Assembly (NCBI GenBank): GCA_029856155.1
Contig: JAHQWL010000057.1
Location: 1 to 33,387 of the forward strand
Reading direction: 5' to 3'
Length of the DNA stretch: 33,387 nucleotides
Source of the DNA: Promethearchaeia archaeon
GTDB taxonomy: Archaea > Asgardarchaeota > Lokiarchaeia > Sigyniarchaeales > SOKP01
Shown: positions 16,584 to 25,355 of the stretch, piece by piece
Layout: every line of letters starts with the position of its first letter
Position numbering within the stretch: the first letter of the stretch is position 1
Position numbers and translations under genes: made by a program
The notes under the pieces: generated by a model
The model's database searches: none
Told to the model about the DNA's origin: nothing
What the model saw: the letters and a program-made list of their open reading frames with translations, nothing else

Positions 16584-17570
16584 ATGTCCACTATTGCGGA
16601 AGATATCCGTAAAAAAATGATGTTTGTTTTAAAAGATGAAGAAGATAAAACTGATTTAGAAAATCTTGCAGTTTTATCTCGAGTAGGAGTGAAAGTAGCG
16701 TGCTCAACATCTTCAGAATTAGATGCTGATGCAACGTCTGCATCAAGTACAGCTTTAATAGATTTAGGATTAAGATTAAATCAAGCAACTGTTCACGGAG
16801 CGTTAACAGAAATAATCTTACACAATACTTCGGGTTATAGCATTTTAATGGCTATTGATGACGAGTATATAGTATTTGGGGGTTTAAGAGCGATTTATCG
16901 GATTGGATATTATCTAGGCTACTTAAGAGAATTAGCAAAGAAATTAAATAGATTAATTTCTGGGGATCAAGAAACTGAGATGATGCTCTCTCTTGAAGAG
17001 TCCGAATTAGAGAAAATTGAGCAACAGAAACTTGAAGAAGAAGCTAAAACTATAGTAAAGCCATCACTTGAAAAAGATAAAGCCGCTTTAGATGATCTGC
17101 TAGGATTTTTAGACGATTGGGAGAAGGAAGGAGAAGACTTCGGAGAACTTGAGGCTACAACTGAAAGTAATATTGTATCGATTCCTAAATCGATGGGTTT
17201 AGGCATTGAAAAAGAAGTAAAAGAAGCTGTTGAATTTGAAACACCCCATGTAGCTGAAGGTGTTACTACCGGTTCCGAATTTAAAGTTTATGATGATGAA
17301 GTTCCACCAATTCCTCTTGATGATTATACACCAATGGAAATGGAAGATGAACCTATTTCAGAAGAGCCAGTACTTGTTTCAGAAGAACCGAAAACGACAA
17401 AAGAATTACCCCCTCTTGATGAATTACCCTCCTTTAAAGAGTTAGCTCCTCCAGATTTCGACTCAGAACTCTCTGCCTCTGAATATGATACAGAATTTGT
17501 TTTAGAAGAAGAATCAGAAACTTTAGGCTCTGTTTTAAAAGACCTTGGATGGGATCAAGAGAAAGATTAA
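16584..17570 (+). CDS. Roadblock/LC7 domain protein with long acidic tail
   Basis: A 328-residue protein. Residues 1-125 fit the Roadblock/LC7 fold seen in MglB, dynein light chain and Ragulator: a helix, then LAVLSRVGVKVACS, a central helix, GYSILMAIDDEYIVFGGL, and a final helix. Such proteins dimerise and regulate small GTPases. The remaining 200 residues are highly acidic and mostly disordered, with one likely amphipathic helix (LDDLLGFLDDWEKE) and repeated Glu-Pro-rich pieces to the end. A clear Shine-Dalgarno (GGAGAG) precedes the ATG. A Rab-like GTPase is about 10 kb away rather than adjacent, so a pairing is only possible. The long tail is far beyond the usual 120-residue Roadblock size. 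Confidence 0.8.
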   Translation: MSTIAEDIRKKMMFVLKDEEDKTDLENLAVLSRVGVKVACSTSSELDADATSASSTALIDLGLRLNQATVHGALTEIILHNTSGYSILMAIDDEYIVFGGLRAIYRIGYYLGYLRELAKKLNRLISGDQETEMMLSLEESELEKIEQQKLEEEAKTIVKPSLEKDKAALDDLLGFLDDWEKEGEDFGELEATTESNIVSIPKSMGLGIEKEVKEAVEFETPHVAEGVTTGSEFKVYDDEVPPIPLDDYTPMEMEDEPISEEPVLVSEEPKTTKELPPLDELPSFKELAPPDFDSELSASEYDTEFVLEEESETLGSVLKDLGWDQEKD

Positions 17571-17757
17571 GTGTTAGATTAATTTTAGTTTAGACTATTA
17601 AAATTTCTTCTTGTAATTAAAGTATCTAATTATTTTTTAGTACTCTTAAATTTTCTAATAAAAATTTAATATAATTTTAAATAAAGCCTTGTCCGATCTA
17701 TACTTAATTATATTTTTAACTACAAAAATTTAATATTAAAAATCTTCGTGAAATAAA

Positions 17758-19122
17758 ATGAGTGAATTAGATGAAATAAAGAGAGAAAAAACAAATACTC
17801 GTAGAAAGCTAACTTATGCAATGCCTAGACTTGGAAGTTCACTAGTACTAGGTATTGAAGGTTTCGCTTTTTTTAATCTATATTATTCGGGATATGGTGT
17901 CCCTGCCACACTTGTTACCTTTGCTCAAGCTATAGGATTTATTGTCATCGGTTTATCTCAAGTTTTTATTCCTTGGATCAGTGATACGAAATATACTCGA
18001 TGGGGTCGAAGAAAACCATACATATTCATATTTGCTCCAATTTTAGGAATTTCATTTATTTTTCTATTTTTACCTTCCATTATGGTACCTAATCTTGATG
18101 ATAAAATGGCTCTTTTTACATATTTTTTCATTTGGGATATTATCTTTAAAATAAGTTATTCAATGACGACAATTTATCAGGCATGGTTAGCCGAACAATT
18201 TGAAATTAGTGAACGTCCTGTTGTCTCTCAATTTCAAAACATTTTTAATTGGATAGGCAATGGCACTATGTCAATAGTTTCAATGATAGTGGCAACAGGT
18301 TTCGTAAACCGACTTCAAGTTGATATCAATTCTCCAATCCCTATTGACTTCTTAATTAGTATCATCTTGTTTGGAGTAATTGCAATAGTAGTATTCTTTT
18401 TAGTAGCATTACTAATGCCAACAGAACAACACTATAAAATTGAATCAAAACCTTGGGAGGCTTTTAAACAGGTTTTTAGAAATAAAAACTATCTTAGAAT
18501 TGTCCTTATGATTGGATTCGCAAGTTTAGGGTGGTCAATTGTAACTGATGTAATGTTAACTTATTCCACTGATGTGTTAGATTTAGGAGGTACAGATTTT
18601 TATATAATTGCCGCCTTTCTTATTATAGGAATAATAGGCTTTTTATATCTTTGGAGAAAACTAATTTCTAAACTAGGTAAAAAGCGAGCTCTTCTATATG
18701 TTTTTCTATTTGGAGGTGTTTTCCTTTGGTTTACTTTAATAGGGTTGATTCAAACAGATCTTACTCTAATTTTTGGAATAATCTTTATTATCGGGATAGC
18801 AGGAATGCTTGGTGGATGGTTTCTTTTTCCATATATAATTTATGCTGATCTTGCTGAGGATGATGAAAAATCTACTGGAGAATTAAAAGCTGGGACTTAT
18901 GCAGGGTATCCCGCAATAATTTTAAATATTTTTCAAGCAATTGGAGTATTTGGTCTTGGTGTAGCTATCGATAATTTGCCAAATATTAATGTTGGTACGT
19001 TAACTTTTTCTTTAGGCTTAGTTGTATGGGGACCAATATGTTCTATAATTTTGCTTATTACATATTTCTATACAAGAAAGTGTGTTCAATTAGATTTTGA
19101 ATGGGAAAAATCAAGAAACTAA
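17758..19122 (+). CDS. MFS transporter, glycoside-pentoside-hexuronide (GPH) type
   Basis: A 454-residue protein with about 12 membrane helices. The loop between helices 2 and 3 reads SDTKYTRWGRRKPYI, the signature of MFS_2/GPH cation:sugar symporters. MPRLGSSLVLGIEGFAFFNL at the start and YADLAEDDEKSTGELKAGTYA in the second half also fit this group. It would import sugars or related solutes with Na+ or H+; the substrate is unknown. It stands alone between wide intergenic stretches and is followed by a strong T tract. Confidence 0.88.
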   Translation: MSELDEIKREKTNTRRKLTYAMPRLGSSLVLGIEGFAFFNLYYSGYGVPATLVTFAQAIGFIVIGLSQVFIPWISDTKYTRWGRRKPYIFIFAPILGISFIFLFLPSIMVPNLDDKMALFTYFFIWDIIFKISYSMTTIYQAWLAEQFEISERPVVSQFQNIFNWIGNGTMSIVSMIVATGFVNRLQVDINSPIPIDFLISIILFGVIAIVVFFLVALLMPTEQHYKIESKPWEAFKQVFRNKNYLRIVLMIGFASLGWSIVTDVMLTYSTDVLDLGGTDFYIIAAFLIIGIIGFLYLWRKLISKLGKKRALLYVFLFGGVFLWFTLIGLIQTDLTLIFGIIFIIGIAGMLGGWFLFPYIIYADLAEDDEKSTGELKAGTYAGYPAIILNIFQAIGVFGLGVAIDNLPNINVGTLTFSLGLVVWGPICSIILLITYFYTRKCVQLDFEWEKSRN

Positions 19123-19125
19123 TCA

Positions 19126-19141
19126 TTTTTCTTTTTTTTTT
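19126..19141 (+). terminator. T-tract terminator after GPH transporter
   Basis: Directly after the stop codon is a run of five T, a C, then ten T. Archaeal RNA polymerase terminates at such U tracts without needing a hairpin. Confidence 0.6.
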
Positions 19142-19275
19142 AATATTTAATACAAATATTTTGACTCATTTTGAAATTTCGGAAGGTTTTTCATTTTTGA
19201 AGAAAGCTAATAAAATATATTTTTATTATTATTTTTAAGTTAAATATTTACAGGAATTAGGAACTTCAATAAAAA

Positions 19276-20322
19276 ATGACTCTTCAAGATTTAGGAATCT
19301 CTTATAAAAAAATTGAAAAAAAATACGTTTGTTACATTAATTTTCGTGGAGAAATAAAAGATATATTTCCTAAAATTGATGAATTATATCAAAATTGTAA
19401 AAACCATGTTTTTAGACCCGCTATTGCAGTCATAGATTATGGTGTGTATAGTGAGGGGGGAAAAGATATAGATCTATGCTTCGAACTTAAAAATATAATG
19501 AAATTCAATAATTTAAAAACGAAATATCTTGAAAAAATTGAGGTTTTATCTTTAATACATCAAGGTACACTCGACACAATAGGCAAAACTTTCCAGAAAA
19601 TAACTTATTATTTACAAGAGCATCTAATTTCTGGTACTAGTTGGTTAAGACTTGTTTACCATAAATTCGATGAGAAGAATCCATATGAAAACCAGATAGA
19701 AATTCAATTTCAATTACATAAATGGGATACTAGATTAGAAAAAAGCCTTGATAGAATATTTGGTAAAATTATTAGAAATGAAATTATGAAAGATAGAGAT
19801 AAGTTATTTACATTAGAATCATCTAATGAAGATCGATTACATTGGCTTAAGGATGTCTTAAATCGAATTGATACCCACGCTAATGAAGGAGAGAAGTATG
19901 AAATATTATCATGTTGTGCCCATGAATTCTCTAAAAAGCGTATTGAATATTTAAAGGGCATTTACGAGAAAAATGGTGATATTGATGCGGTTATAAAAGA
20001 AATGTCTAAAGATTACGCGTGGTACGAAAATCCAGTACGAAAAGGCAATAGAATATATGTAAGTAAGATACCTGTGAATCCAGAAGGCTATGAAAAGGCT
20101 AAAACTTCTGAAGAAAAGAAAAAAAATTATTGTCACTGTCGCTTTATCAATGAAAATTTAGATAAAGGTTTATCTCCTACTTTTTGTAATTGCAGTACTG
20201 GTTGGTATCGCCAATATTGGGAAGGAATTTTAGGAAAACCAGTTCGAATCAAAATCTTAAAATCCCTTTTAAAAGGTGATGATATTTGTCAATTTGAAAT
20301 AAATCTTCCTCAAAATTATTAG
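19276..20322 (+). CDS. GyrI-like domain protein with Cys-rich C-terminal domain
   Basis: A 348-residue protein, full family not recognised. The N-terminal half looks like two GyrI/effector-binding repeats: residues about 10-75 (YVCYINFRGEIKDIFPKIDE ... DIDLCFELK) and about 88-165 (LIHQGTLDTIGKTFQKI ... NQIEIQFQL), each with the hGxxxxhxxxhxxL pattern. The C-terminal part has CCAHEFSKKR, NYCHCRFINENLDKG, TFCNCSTGWYRQYWEG and a final LKGDDICQFEINLP, reminiscent of small Cys-rich domains such as ATC-hydrolase-like or DUF6144 proteins. The conserved Cys could be ligands or catalytic. GyrI-like folds bind small hydrophobic molecules, so a sensor or enzyme is possible. There is no DNA-binding domain. 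Confidence 0.65.
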   Translation: MTLQDLGISYKKIEKKYVCYINFRGEIKDIFPKIDELYQNCKNHVFRPAIAVIDYGVYSEGGKDIDLCFELKNIMKFNNLKTKYLEKIEVLSLIHQGTLDTIGKTFQKITYYLQEHLISGTSWLRLVYHKFDEKNPYENQIEIQFQLHKWDTRLEKSLDRIFGKIIRNEIMKDRDKLFTLESSNEDRLHWLKDVLNRIDTHANEGEKYEILSCCAHEFSKKRIEYLKGIYEKNGDIDAVIKEMSKDYAWYENPVRKGNRIYVSKIPVNPEGYEKAKTSEEKKKNYCHCRFINENLDKGLSPTFCNCSTGWYRQYWEGILGKPVRIKILKSLLKGDDICQFEINLPQNY

Positions 20323-20397
20323 TTAACTTCTAATAATTCAATTAATAATAAAATAAAACGAGATAGAAAAAGACAACCATTGATCTTTATAAGAAAA

Positions 20398-20631
20398 TTA
20401 ATATCTTCTGTCTTTTGAAACAATCTTTACTTTTAATGCCTCAGGACCTTTTCCTTCTTTTGATTCTTTTAGTTCAAATTCTACTTCATCGCCCATATCG
20501 AGTTTTCTAAATCCATCCATATTAATATTTGAAAAATGAACAAATACATCATCTTGATCAGCGACACTAATGAAACCAAAACCCTTTTTCGCATCAAACC
20601 ATTTAACGACCCCACTCTTCTTTTCTGGCAT
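20398..20631 (-). CDS. csp: Cold-shock domain protein (CspA-like)
   Basis: A 77-residue single cold-shock domain: GVVKWFDAKKGFGFIS with RNP1 (KGFGFI), DVFVHFSNI with RNP2 (VFVHF), and the C-terminal GDEVEFELKESKEGKGPEA. It binds single-stranded RNA or DNA as a chaperone. Bacterial-type CspA proteins are patchy in archaea, so transfer from bacteria is a possible origin. Length matches the family (65-75). Confidence 0.95.
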   Translation of the reverse strand: MPEKKSGVVKWFDAKKGFGFISVADQDDVFVHFSNINMDGFRKLDMGDEVEFELKESKEGKGPEALKVKIVSKDRRY

Positions 20632-20788
20632 GAATAACTCTCTTGTTTTTAATTTTTGTTTTAAAACAAAATATTGTTCAAACGCTCTAGCTATTTTATT
20701 TTACTGAAATATTACTTTGAAATTATCTAGAAAAATAAATTTTTATTTTAAACTTTTTTTACTATCCTTTCTTTTCTTGATAAAAGCA

Positions 20789-20796
20789 ATATATAA
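20789..20796 (+). promoter_or_regulatory. TATA box of the pus10-eL21-rpo4 cluster
   Basis: AATATATAAT centres about 27 bases before the ATG at 20820. This spacing puts transcription initiation at the start codon, giving a leaderless mRNA, which agrees with the absence of a Shine-Dalgarno sequence. Confidence 0.5.
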
Positions 20797-20819
20797 TCAT
20801 TTACTTAATTTATATAAGC

Positions 20820-22178
20820 ATGATTTTTGACAAAGTACTAGAAATTTACCAGAAATATTACATATGCATTCATTGCCTTGGCAGAATGTTTTCTCTTTTA
20901 GGATCATATACAACAAACTATGAAAGAGGAAATTCTTTATTACTATCATTAACAATGGAAAATCATAGTAATTATCTATCTGGAGACAATGTTCTCCAAA
21001 AAAAATCAATCACTAATTTGAAATTATTAGCTGAAAATGCTTATTATTATCCCAGTCAAAAAGTGTTATCAAATGAAGGGTTAAATTTTGTAAAGAATGA
21101 TTCAAATCAAGTCTGCTATTTATGCCATAACATTTTTTCAGATTTTCACAAATATATAAAAAAGTCAACAGAATTACTTAAAGAAATTGAATTCAATAAC
21201 TTTTTAATTGGTTCAAGTCCCAAAGCTCAGATTATTAATCAAGAAGATAAATTTAAGGCAGAATTTAATCTTTTAGAAGCTGAATCCTTTAAAAGTCATT
21301 TCAATCGGGTAATAGGAAAAGAATTAATGAAAATTCTCAATAAACCTCCTGAATTTAACCATCCTGAAGCATTATTAATAATATCTTTTGATTTTGAAAA
21401 TTTTAATGTTGAATTAATATTAAAATCCATTTATATTTATGGAAGATACAATAAATCGATAAGAGGAATTCCACAGACTCATTGGTTTTGTAAAAAATGT
21501 ATGGGAGAAGGTTGTGAATTATGTAACTATACTGGAAAACAATACCTTACTACTGTTGAAGATCTAATAAGTCCAGGATTTGTTTTAGCTTCAAAAGCAC
21601 ATGATTCAAAATTCCATGGAGCGGGAAGAGAAGACATAGATGTAAGAATGCTAGGCTCGGGAAGACCTTTTATTCTCGAACTAAGAAATCCTAAAATTAG
21701 AAATTTAGATTTAGTTAAAATAGAAAGGCATGTTAACAAAAAAAATAGAAAAAAAATAAGAATTAATAATTTAAGATACAGTAGTAAGAAAGAAGTAATC
21801 GAACTAAAATCTAATGCAAAAGATACAAAAAAAGTCTATAAAGCTATTGTAAAGGCTGAAAGCAAGATTGATAAAGAAAAATTTGGTTCTATTGTATTAG
21901 AACTAAAGAAATCTTTTGAAAATCAAGAAATTCATCAAAGAACCCCTTATAGAGTTTCTCATCGTCGTGCTGATAAAATAAGAGATAAATTCATTTATCA
22001 GATTAATGGTAAATATATTAACCCTAAAATTTTCGAATTTATTATAGAAACTCAAGGGGGAACATATATAAAAGAATTGATTAGTGGTGATGAGGGTAGA
22101 ACAACTCCTTCCTTCTCAGAGATTTTTAAAACAAAATTAGTTTGTAAAGAACTAGATGTATTAGAAATTTCAATTTAA
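20820..22178 (+). CDS. pus10: tRNA pseudouridine synthase Pus10
   Basis: A 452-residue protein of archaeal Pus10 type, which makes pseudouridine 54 and 55 in the tRNA T-loop. The N-terminal zinc-binding pairs are CIHC (about residue 16) and CYLC (about 100); a THUMP-like region follows, then THWFCKKCMGEGCELCNYTG. The catalytic Asp lies in HGAGREDIDVRMLGSGRPF, and the C-terminus has the expected RTPYRVSHRRADKIR and QGGTYIKELISGDEGRT. It opens the cluster pus10 - eL21 - rpo4 - DUF655 - ksgA - HemK-like, an order found in many archaea. Confidence 0.95.
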   Translation: MIFDKVLEIYQKYYICIHCLGRMFSLLGSYTTNYERGNSLLLSLTMENHSNYLSGDNVLQKKSITNLKLLAENAYYYPSQKVLSNEGLNFVKNDSNQVCYLCHNIFSDFHKYIKKSTELLKEIEFNNFLIGSSPKAQIINQEDKFKAEFNLLEAESFKSHFNRVIGKELMKILNKPPEFNHPEALLIISFDFENFNVELILKSIYIYGRYNKSIRGIPQTHWFCKKCMGEGCELCNYTGKQYLTTVEDLISPGFVLASKAHDSKFHGAGREDIDVRMLGSGRPFILELRNPKIRNLDLVKIERHVNKKNRKKIRINNLRYSSKKEVIELKSNAKDTKKVYKAIVKAESKIDKEKFGSIVLELKKSFENQEIHQRTPYRVSHRRADKIRDKFIYQINGKYINPKIFEFIIETQGGTYIKELISGDEGRTTPSFSEIFKTKLVCKELDVLEISI

Positions 22179-22261
22179 TTCTGAAAGTATCAATATTTCT
22201 TTGGTTAAAATCAAAAAATAAATAAATTATCATTCATAAATCTACTAAATTAATTTATTAC

Positions 22262-22269
22262 TTATATAA
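22262..22269 (+). promoter_or_regulatory. TATA box upstream of eL21
   Basis: TTATATAA lies about 26 bases before the ATA at 22291. A transcript from here would begin almost at the ATA and would lose the AGGTG Shine-Dalgarno sequence at 22279-22283, which could only act on read-through mRNA from pus10. Confidence 0.4.
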
Positions 22270-22290
22270 TAATCTAAAAGGTGTATCGCA

Positions 22291-22602
22291 ATAGTAAAGC
22301 ACCGCGGATTTCGCACGAAAACAAGGCATAAGCATAGAAAAAATGTACGTAAGAGAGGTTTAGGTTCTGTGGAAAAATATCTGATAGATTATAATGTTAA
22401 TGATAAAGTAGATATTATTACAGATCCTTCCCAACATAAACGTGGGATGCCTCACTCCAGATTTCACGGTAGAACAGGTACAGTTATTGGTCAAAGAGGT
22501 CGCTGTTATTTAGTTGAGGTAAAATTGGGAGACTCTAAAAAGACTTTAATAATTGGAAAAGAACATCTAAGATTAAACGCCGTTTCAATTAAAGAAAACT
22601 AA
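22291..22602 (+). CDS. rpl21e: Ribosomal protein eL21, apparent AUA start
   Basis: From 22291 the frame reads (M)VKHRGFRTKTRHKHRKNVRK and then RGLGSVEKYL, the basic N-terminus expected of archaeal eL21, and continues with HKRGMPHSRFHGRTGTVIGQ, RGRCYLVEVK and TLIIGKEHLRL. Total is 103 residues, a normal length. The codon at the expected start is ATA. There is no in-frame ATG, GTG or TTG between the TAA at 22270 and the GTG at 22369, and starting at 22369 would remove 26 conserved residues. An AGGTG Shine-Dalgarno lies 7 bases before the ATA. Either AUA is the true start or an ATG has been mis-sequenced or mutated. It is followed 20 bases later by rpo4. Confidence 0.9.
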   Translation: MVKHRGFRTKTRHKHRKNVRKRGLGSVEKYLIDYNVNDKVDIITDPSQHKRGMPHSRFHGRTGTVIGQRGRCYLVEVKLGDSKKTLIIGKEHLRLNAVSIKEN

Positions 22603-22622
22603 AAAATTTAGAGGAAAAAACT

Positions 22623-22988
22623 ATGTCTGGACGAAAAAAGGATGAAAAAACGGTTTCAATACCTGAAGTTAAAGAAATAATGGAAACTGTAAAAGATCAA
22701 CTATCAGCAATTGATTCTGATGAGGGAATGTCTCATTTTCAAGAAATCACCTATAATTATGTGAATAAATTTGCGAAATATGACGCAAAAATAGCGAAAA
22801 AAGTAAAGAAACTATTGATGGAAAAGTATGAGATTGAGGAAATTTATACTATTAATATTCTTAACATCGATCCACAAACAGTTCCAGAATTACGGGTGAT
22901 CCTAGAAAAAAGTTTCACGGGGAAGACTTTAACAGATGAACAACTCCAAGAGTTATTATATCAAATAGATGATATCAAAACTTCCTAA
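22623..22988 (+). CDS. rpo4: RNA polymerase subunit Rpo4 (RpoF, Rpb4-like)
   Basis: A 121-residue protein matching archaeal Rpo4, which pairs with Rpo7 as the stalk of RNA polymerase. ITYNYVNKFAKYDAKIAKKV followed by KKLLMEKY, then INILNIDPQTVPELRVILEK and the closing TDEQLQELLYQIDDIK are typical. GAGG ahead of the ATG serves as ribosome binding site. The position right after eL21 is the conserved archaeal arrangement. The partner Rpo7 is not in this window. Confidence 0.93.
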   Translation: MSGRKKDEKTVSIPEVKEIMETVKDQLSAIDSDEGMSHFQEITYNYVNKFAKYDAKIAKKVKKLLMEKYEIEEIYTINILNIDPQTVPELRVILEKSFTGKTLTDEQLQELLYQIDDIKTS

Positions 22989-23155
22989 ACCTTTTTATCC
23001 TTATTATAAAATTTAGACTCTTGATTTTAAAATTCGAAGAATTTATAAGTCTCAATCTCTATATTTCTAATGAACAATCCCATCTAATTATGTAGTTCAT
23101 TACAATAAAAATTTTGAAATGGTAATCGGAAAAGTAAAAAAAAAAATAATTAGTA

Positions 23156-23800
23156 ATGATGGAAAGAAGAGAGCGAAAAAGAGGTCCTCCGCGCAGAAGA
23201 AATTATCGAAGCGGTTCGAAAAAGAAAAAACAATTTATAAAGAAATTTCGGGAAGTTGTTGTCTTAGATCTATTAATACATGGTCATCCCGAAGAGGATA
23301 AGCCAAGTTGGGCCAAAACACCAATCGCACAAGTTCTTACTTTTCCAGATTTTGTTCTTTATGAAGTTAAAGTTAATAAAAGCTCTAATATCCAAGTTCA
23401 AGAACAAAAAACCTATGAAGAGTTCGTAAAGGAAGAAAAATTAAATGATGTCTTAAAAAAAATAGATTATAATGATTTAACTAGTACTTCAAAAGCGTTA
23501 ATTCAACCAATTCTCGAAAAAGAAGTCCTAAAATATGAAGAAGAATTTATTAATTTTTTTAATAATTCTACTTCGATTACACCACGAATGCATGCTTTAA
23601 AATTATTACCTGGAATTGGACAAAAGCACATGTGGGAAATACTTAATGCTAGAGAGAGACAAAAATTTGGGACATTTCAAGATATTGCTGATAGAACTAG
23701 TATTTCTCATCCCGCTAGATTGATTGCACAGAGAATTATCAAAGAACTTCAACGAGATGTAAAATATTATCTTTTTAGCAAAACTCAAAAATATGAATGA
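23156..23800 (+). CDS. DUF655 family RNA-binding-type protein
   Basis: A 214-residue protein with a very basic N-terminus (MMERRERKRGPPRRRNYRSG), an OB-like region with VVLDLLIHGHPEED and IAQVLTFPDFVLYEV, and a C-terminal helix-hairpin-helix region (MHALKLLPGIGQKHMWEIL, ISHPARLIAQRIIKEL). This is the archaeal DUF655 family, found in this same gene order and thought to bind nucleic acid. Its stop overlaps the ksgA start by four bases (ATGA), so translation is coupled. The function is not established. Confidence 0.9.
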   Translation: MMERRERKRGPPRRRNYRSGSKKKKQFIKKFREVVVLDLLIHGHPEEDKPSWAKTPIAQVLTFPDFVLYEVKVNKSSNIQVQEQKTYEEFVKEEKLNDVLKKIDYNDLTSTSKALIQPILEKEVLKYEEEFINFFNNSTSITPRMHALKLLPGIGQKHMWEILNARERQKFGTFQDIADRTSISHPARLIAQRIIKELQRDVKYYLFSKTQKYE

Positions 23801-24642
23801 GTTTCATGAACAAAAAAGAAGTACAACTCATTTTAAAGCAACTGGGAATAATTCCCAATAAAATGCTTGGTCAAAATTTTTTAACTGATAAAAATGTTGT
23901 AAAAAAGATTATCAAGTTCTCTGAAGTTTCTCAAAATGATATTATTTTGGAAATTGGACCGGGTTTAGGAATTTTAACGGGAGAATTAGCAGATTTAAGT
24001 AAAAAAATCTATGGTATTGAGATTGATAATCGTCTCTGTTCATATTTAAAGGATAAATTATCTATTTATGACAATATTGAGATTATCCATGGAGATGTAC
24101 TTGACATTGAATTACCAAATCATAACAAAGTTATTTCAAATATTCCTTATACTATTACTGGACCGCTTATAGATAAGATTTTTTTTAATATTAATTCACC
24201 TAAAGGTATATTACTTTTAGAAAAAAGTATTGCTAATCGAATTTTTCTATCAGGAAATTATAAAGATTATTCGCGGATCAGTATCGGAGTTAATGCGTTT
24301 ATGAAACCCGTTTTAAGATCAGATATTTCAAGACAAAGTTTTTACCCCATTCCAAAAATCGAGTTATCTCTTATTAAAATTGTACCGCGAGATGATATTC
24401 ATCCATTTCTCTCAGAAAAAGATTCAATTAACTTTTTTTTAAAATTTGTTGCTGGAATAATGCCATACAAGAATAAAAATATTGTAAATGGAATAGGATA
24501 TTTTTTAAAAAATCTAAACGCAAATCATCATACAAGAGAAAAAATTCTTGAAATTTTATATAAAAACAACTTTGAGAATAAAAAGGTTTTTAGCTTTAAT
24601 ATTGAAGAGTTAATTGAGATTAGCAAACTTTTTTATTATTAA
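23797..24642 (+). CDS. ksgA: 16S rRNA dimethyladenosine transferase KsgA/Dim1
   Basis: A 281-residue protein. KMLGQNFLTDKNVV opens the fold, LEIGPGLGILTGEL is the SAM-binding loop, and SNIPYTITGPLI is the catalytic NIPY motif. It dimethylates the two adjacent adenines near the 3' end of 16S rRNA. ATG 23797 overlaps the DUF655 stop; an alternative ATG at 23806 is possible. The length and all motifs are intact. Confidence 0.96.
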   Translation: MSFMNKKEVQLILKQLGIIPNKMLGQNFLTDKNVVKKIIKFSEVSQNDIILEIGPGLGILTGELADLSKKIYGIEIDNRLCSYLKDKLSIYDNIEIIHGDVLDIELPNHNKVISNIPYTITGPLIDKIFFNINSPKGILLLEKSIANRIFLSGNYKDYSRISIGVNAFMKPVLRSDISRQSFYPIPKIELSLIKIVPRDDIHPFLSEKDSINFFLKFVAGIMPYKNKNIVNGIGYFLKNLNANHHTREKILEILYKNNFENKKVFSFNIEELIEISKLFYY

Positions 24643-24659
24643 AGGAAAATTAAGAATAA

Positions 24660-25355
24660 GTGATACTCATTCCTCTCATACCCGACCCAGTAATTAGCTG
24701 TGATTTTGAAAATGTTTATACTCCTTCTGATGATAGTTATCTATTAATTGACTATTTCAAAGGTAATATTAATGAAAATCAGTTTGATGGTATAAATATT
24801 AGTGAGATTGAAAATATTTTAGATTTGGGTACGGGAACAGGGATAATTGCTATTCTTTTTCAATTAATTAAAGTACAATACCCAAATTTTAATCCTAAAA
24901 TCTATGCTTCAGACATTTTAAAAGAAGCAATAGAGTGTGCTAAAATAAATGAAGAAGCAAATAAAATCAATAAGGAAATCACTTTTTTTCACTCTGATTT
25001 ATTTATATCCTTTCCAGAAAGATTAAAAGATTCTTTTAATATTATCGTTTTTAATCCCCCTTACTTGCCATCCTCACAATTAATAAATCAAAATTATGAG
25101 AAAAAAATAATAGATTATAGTTGGGATGGGGGATTAAAAGGATATGAAACTTTAATTAGTTTTCTTGAAAATGCCAAACTTTTCCTAAACTTGAAGAAAG
25201 ATCATAGTATTTATTTTATTACTTCAAGCAGAACTGACTTGCTAGAATTAAATGAAAAAATTAAAAATTTAAGTTATAAAAATAAATTAGTGGAAAAAAG
25301 ACATATATTTTTCGAGGATATTTTTTTAAACAAGCTACAATATAAAACTCATTAG
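24660..25355 (+). CDS. HemK/Mtq2-like protein glutamine N5-methyltransferase
   Basis: A 231-residue class I methyltransferase with VYTPSDDSYLLIDYF near the start, the SAM loop ILDLGTGTGIIAI, and the catalytic NPPYLP. The short form without the bacterial HemK N-terminal domain matches archaeal and eukaryotic N6AMT1/Mtq2, which methylates the GGQ motif of release factor aRF1/eRF1. The start is GTG 24660, 17 bases after ksgA. Its end overlaps the convergent nurA gene by four bases. Confidence 0.88.
   Translation: MILIPLIPDPVISCDFENVYTPSDDSYLLIDYFKGNINENQFDGINISEIENILDLGTGTGIIAILFQLIKVQYPNFNPKIYASDILKEAIECAKINEEANKINKEITFFHSDLFISFPERLKDSFNIIVFNPPYLPSSQLINQNYEKKIIDYSWDGGLKGYETLISFLENAKLFLNLKKDHSIYFITSSRTDLLELNEKIKNLSYKNKLVEKRHIFFEDIFLNKLQYKTH

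Noticed and set aside
22369..22602. Short eL21 starting at GTG 22369
   Set aside because: It would lose the conserved basic N-terminus of eL21, which is encoded in frame upstream to 22291.
23119..23301. 60-codon frame overlapping the DUF655 start
   Set aside because: Out of frame with DUF655, Lys/Arg-rich because of A-rich DNA, with no family resemblance.
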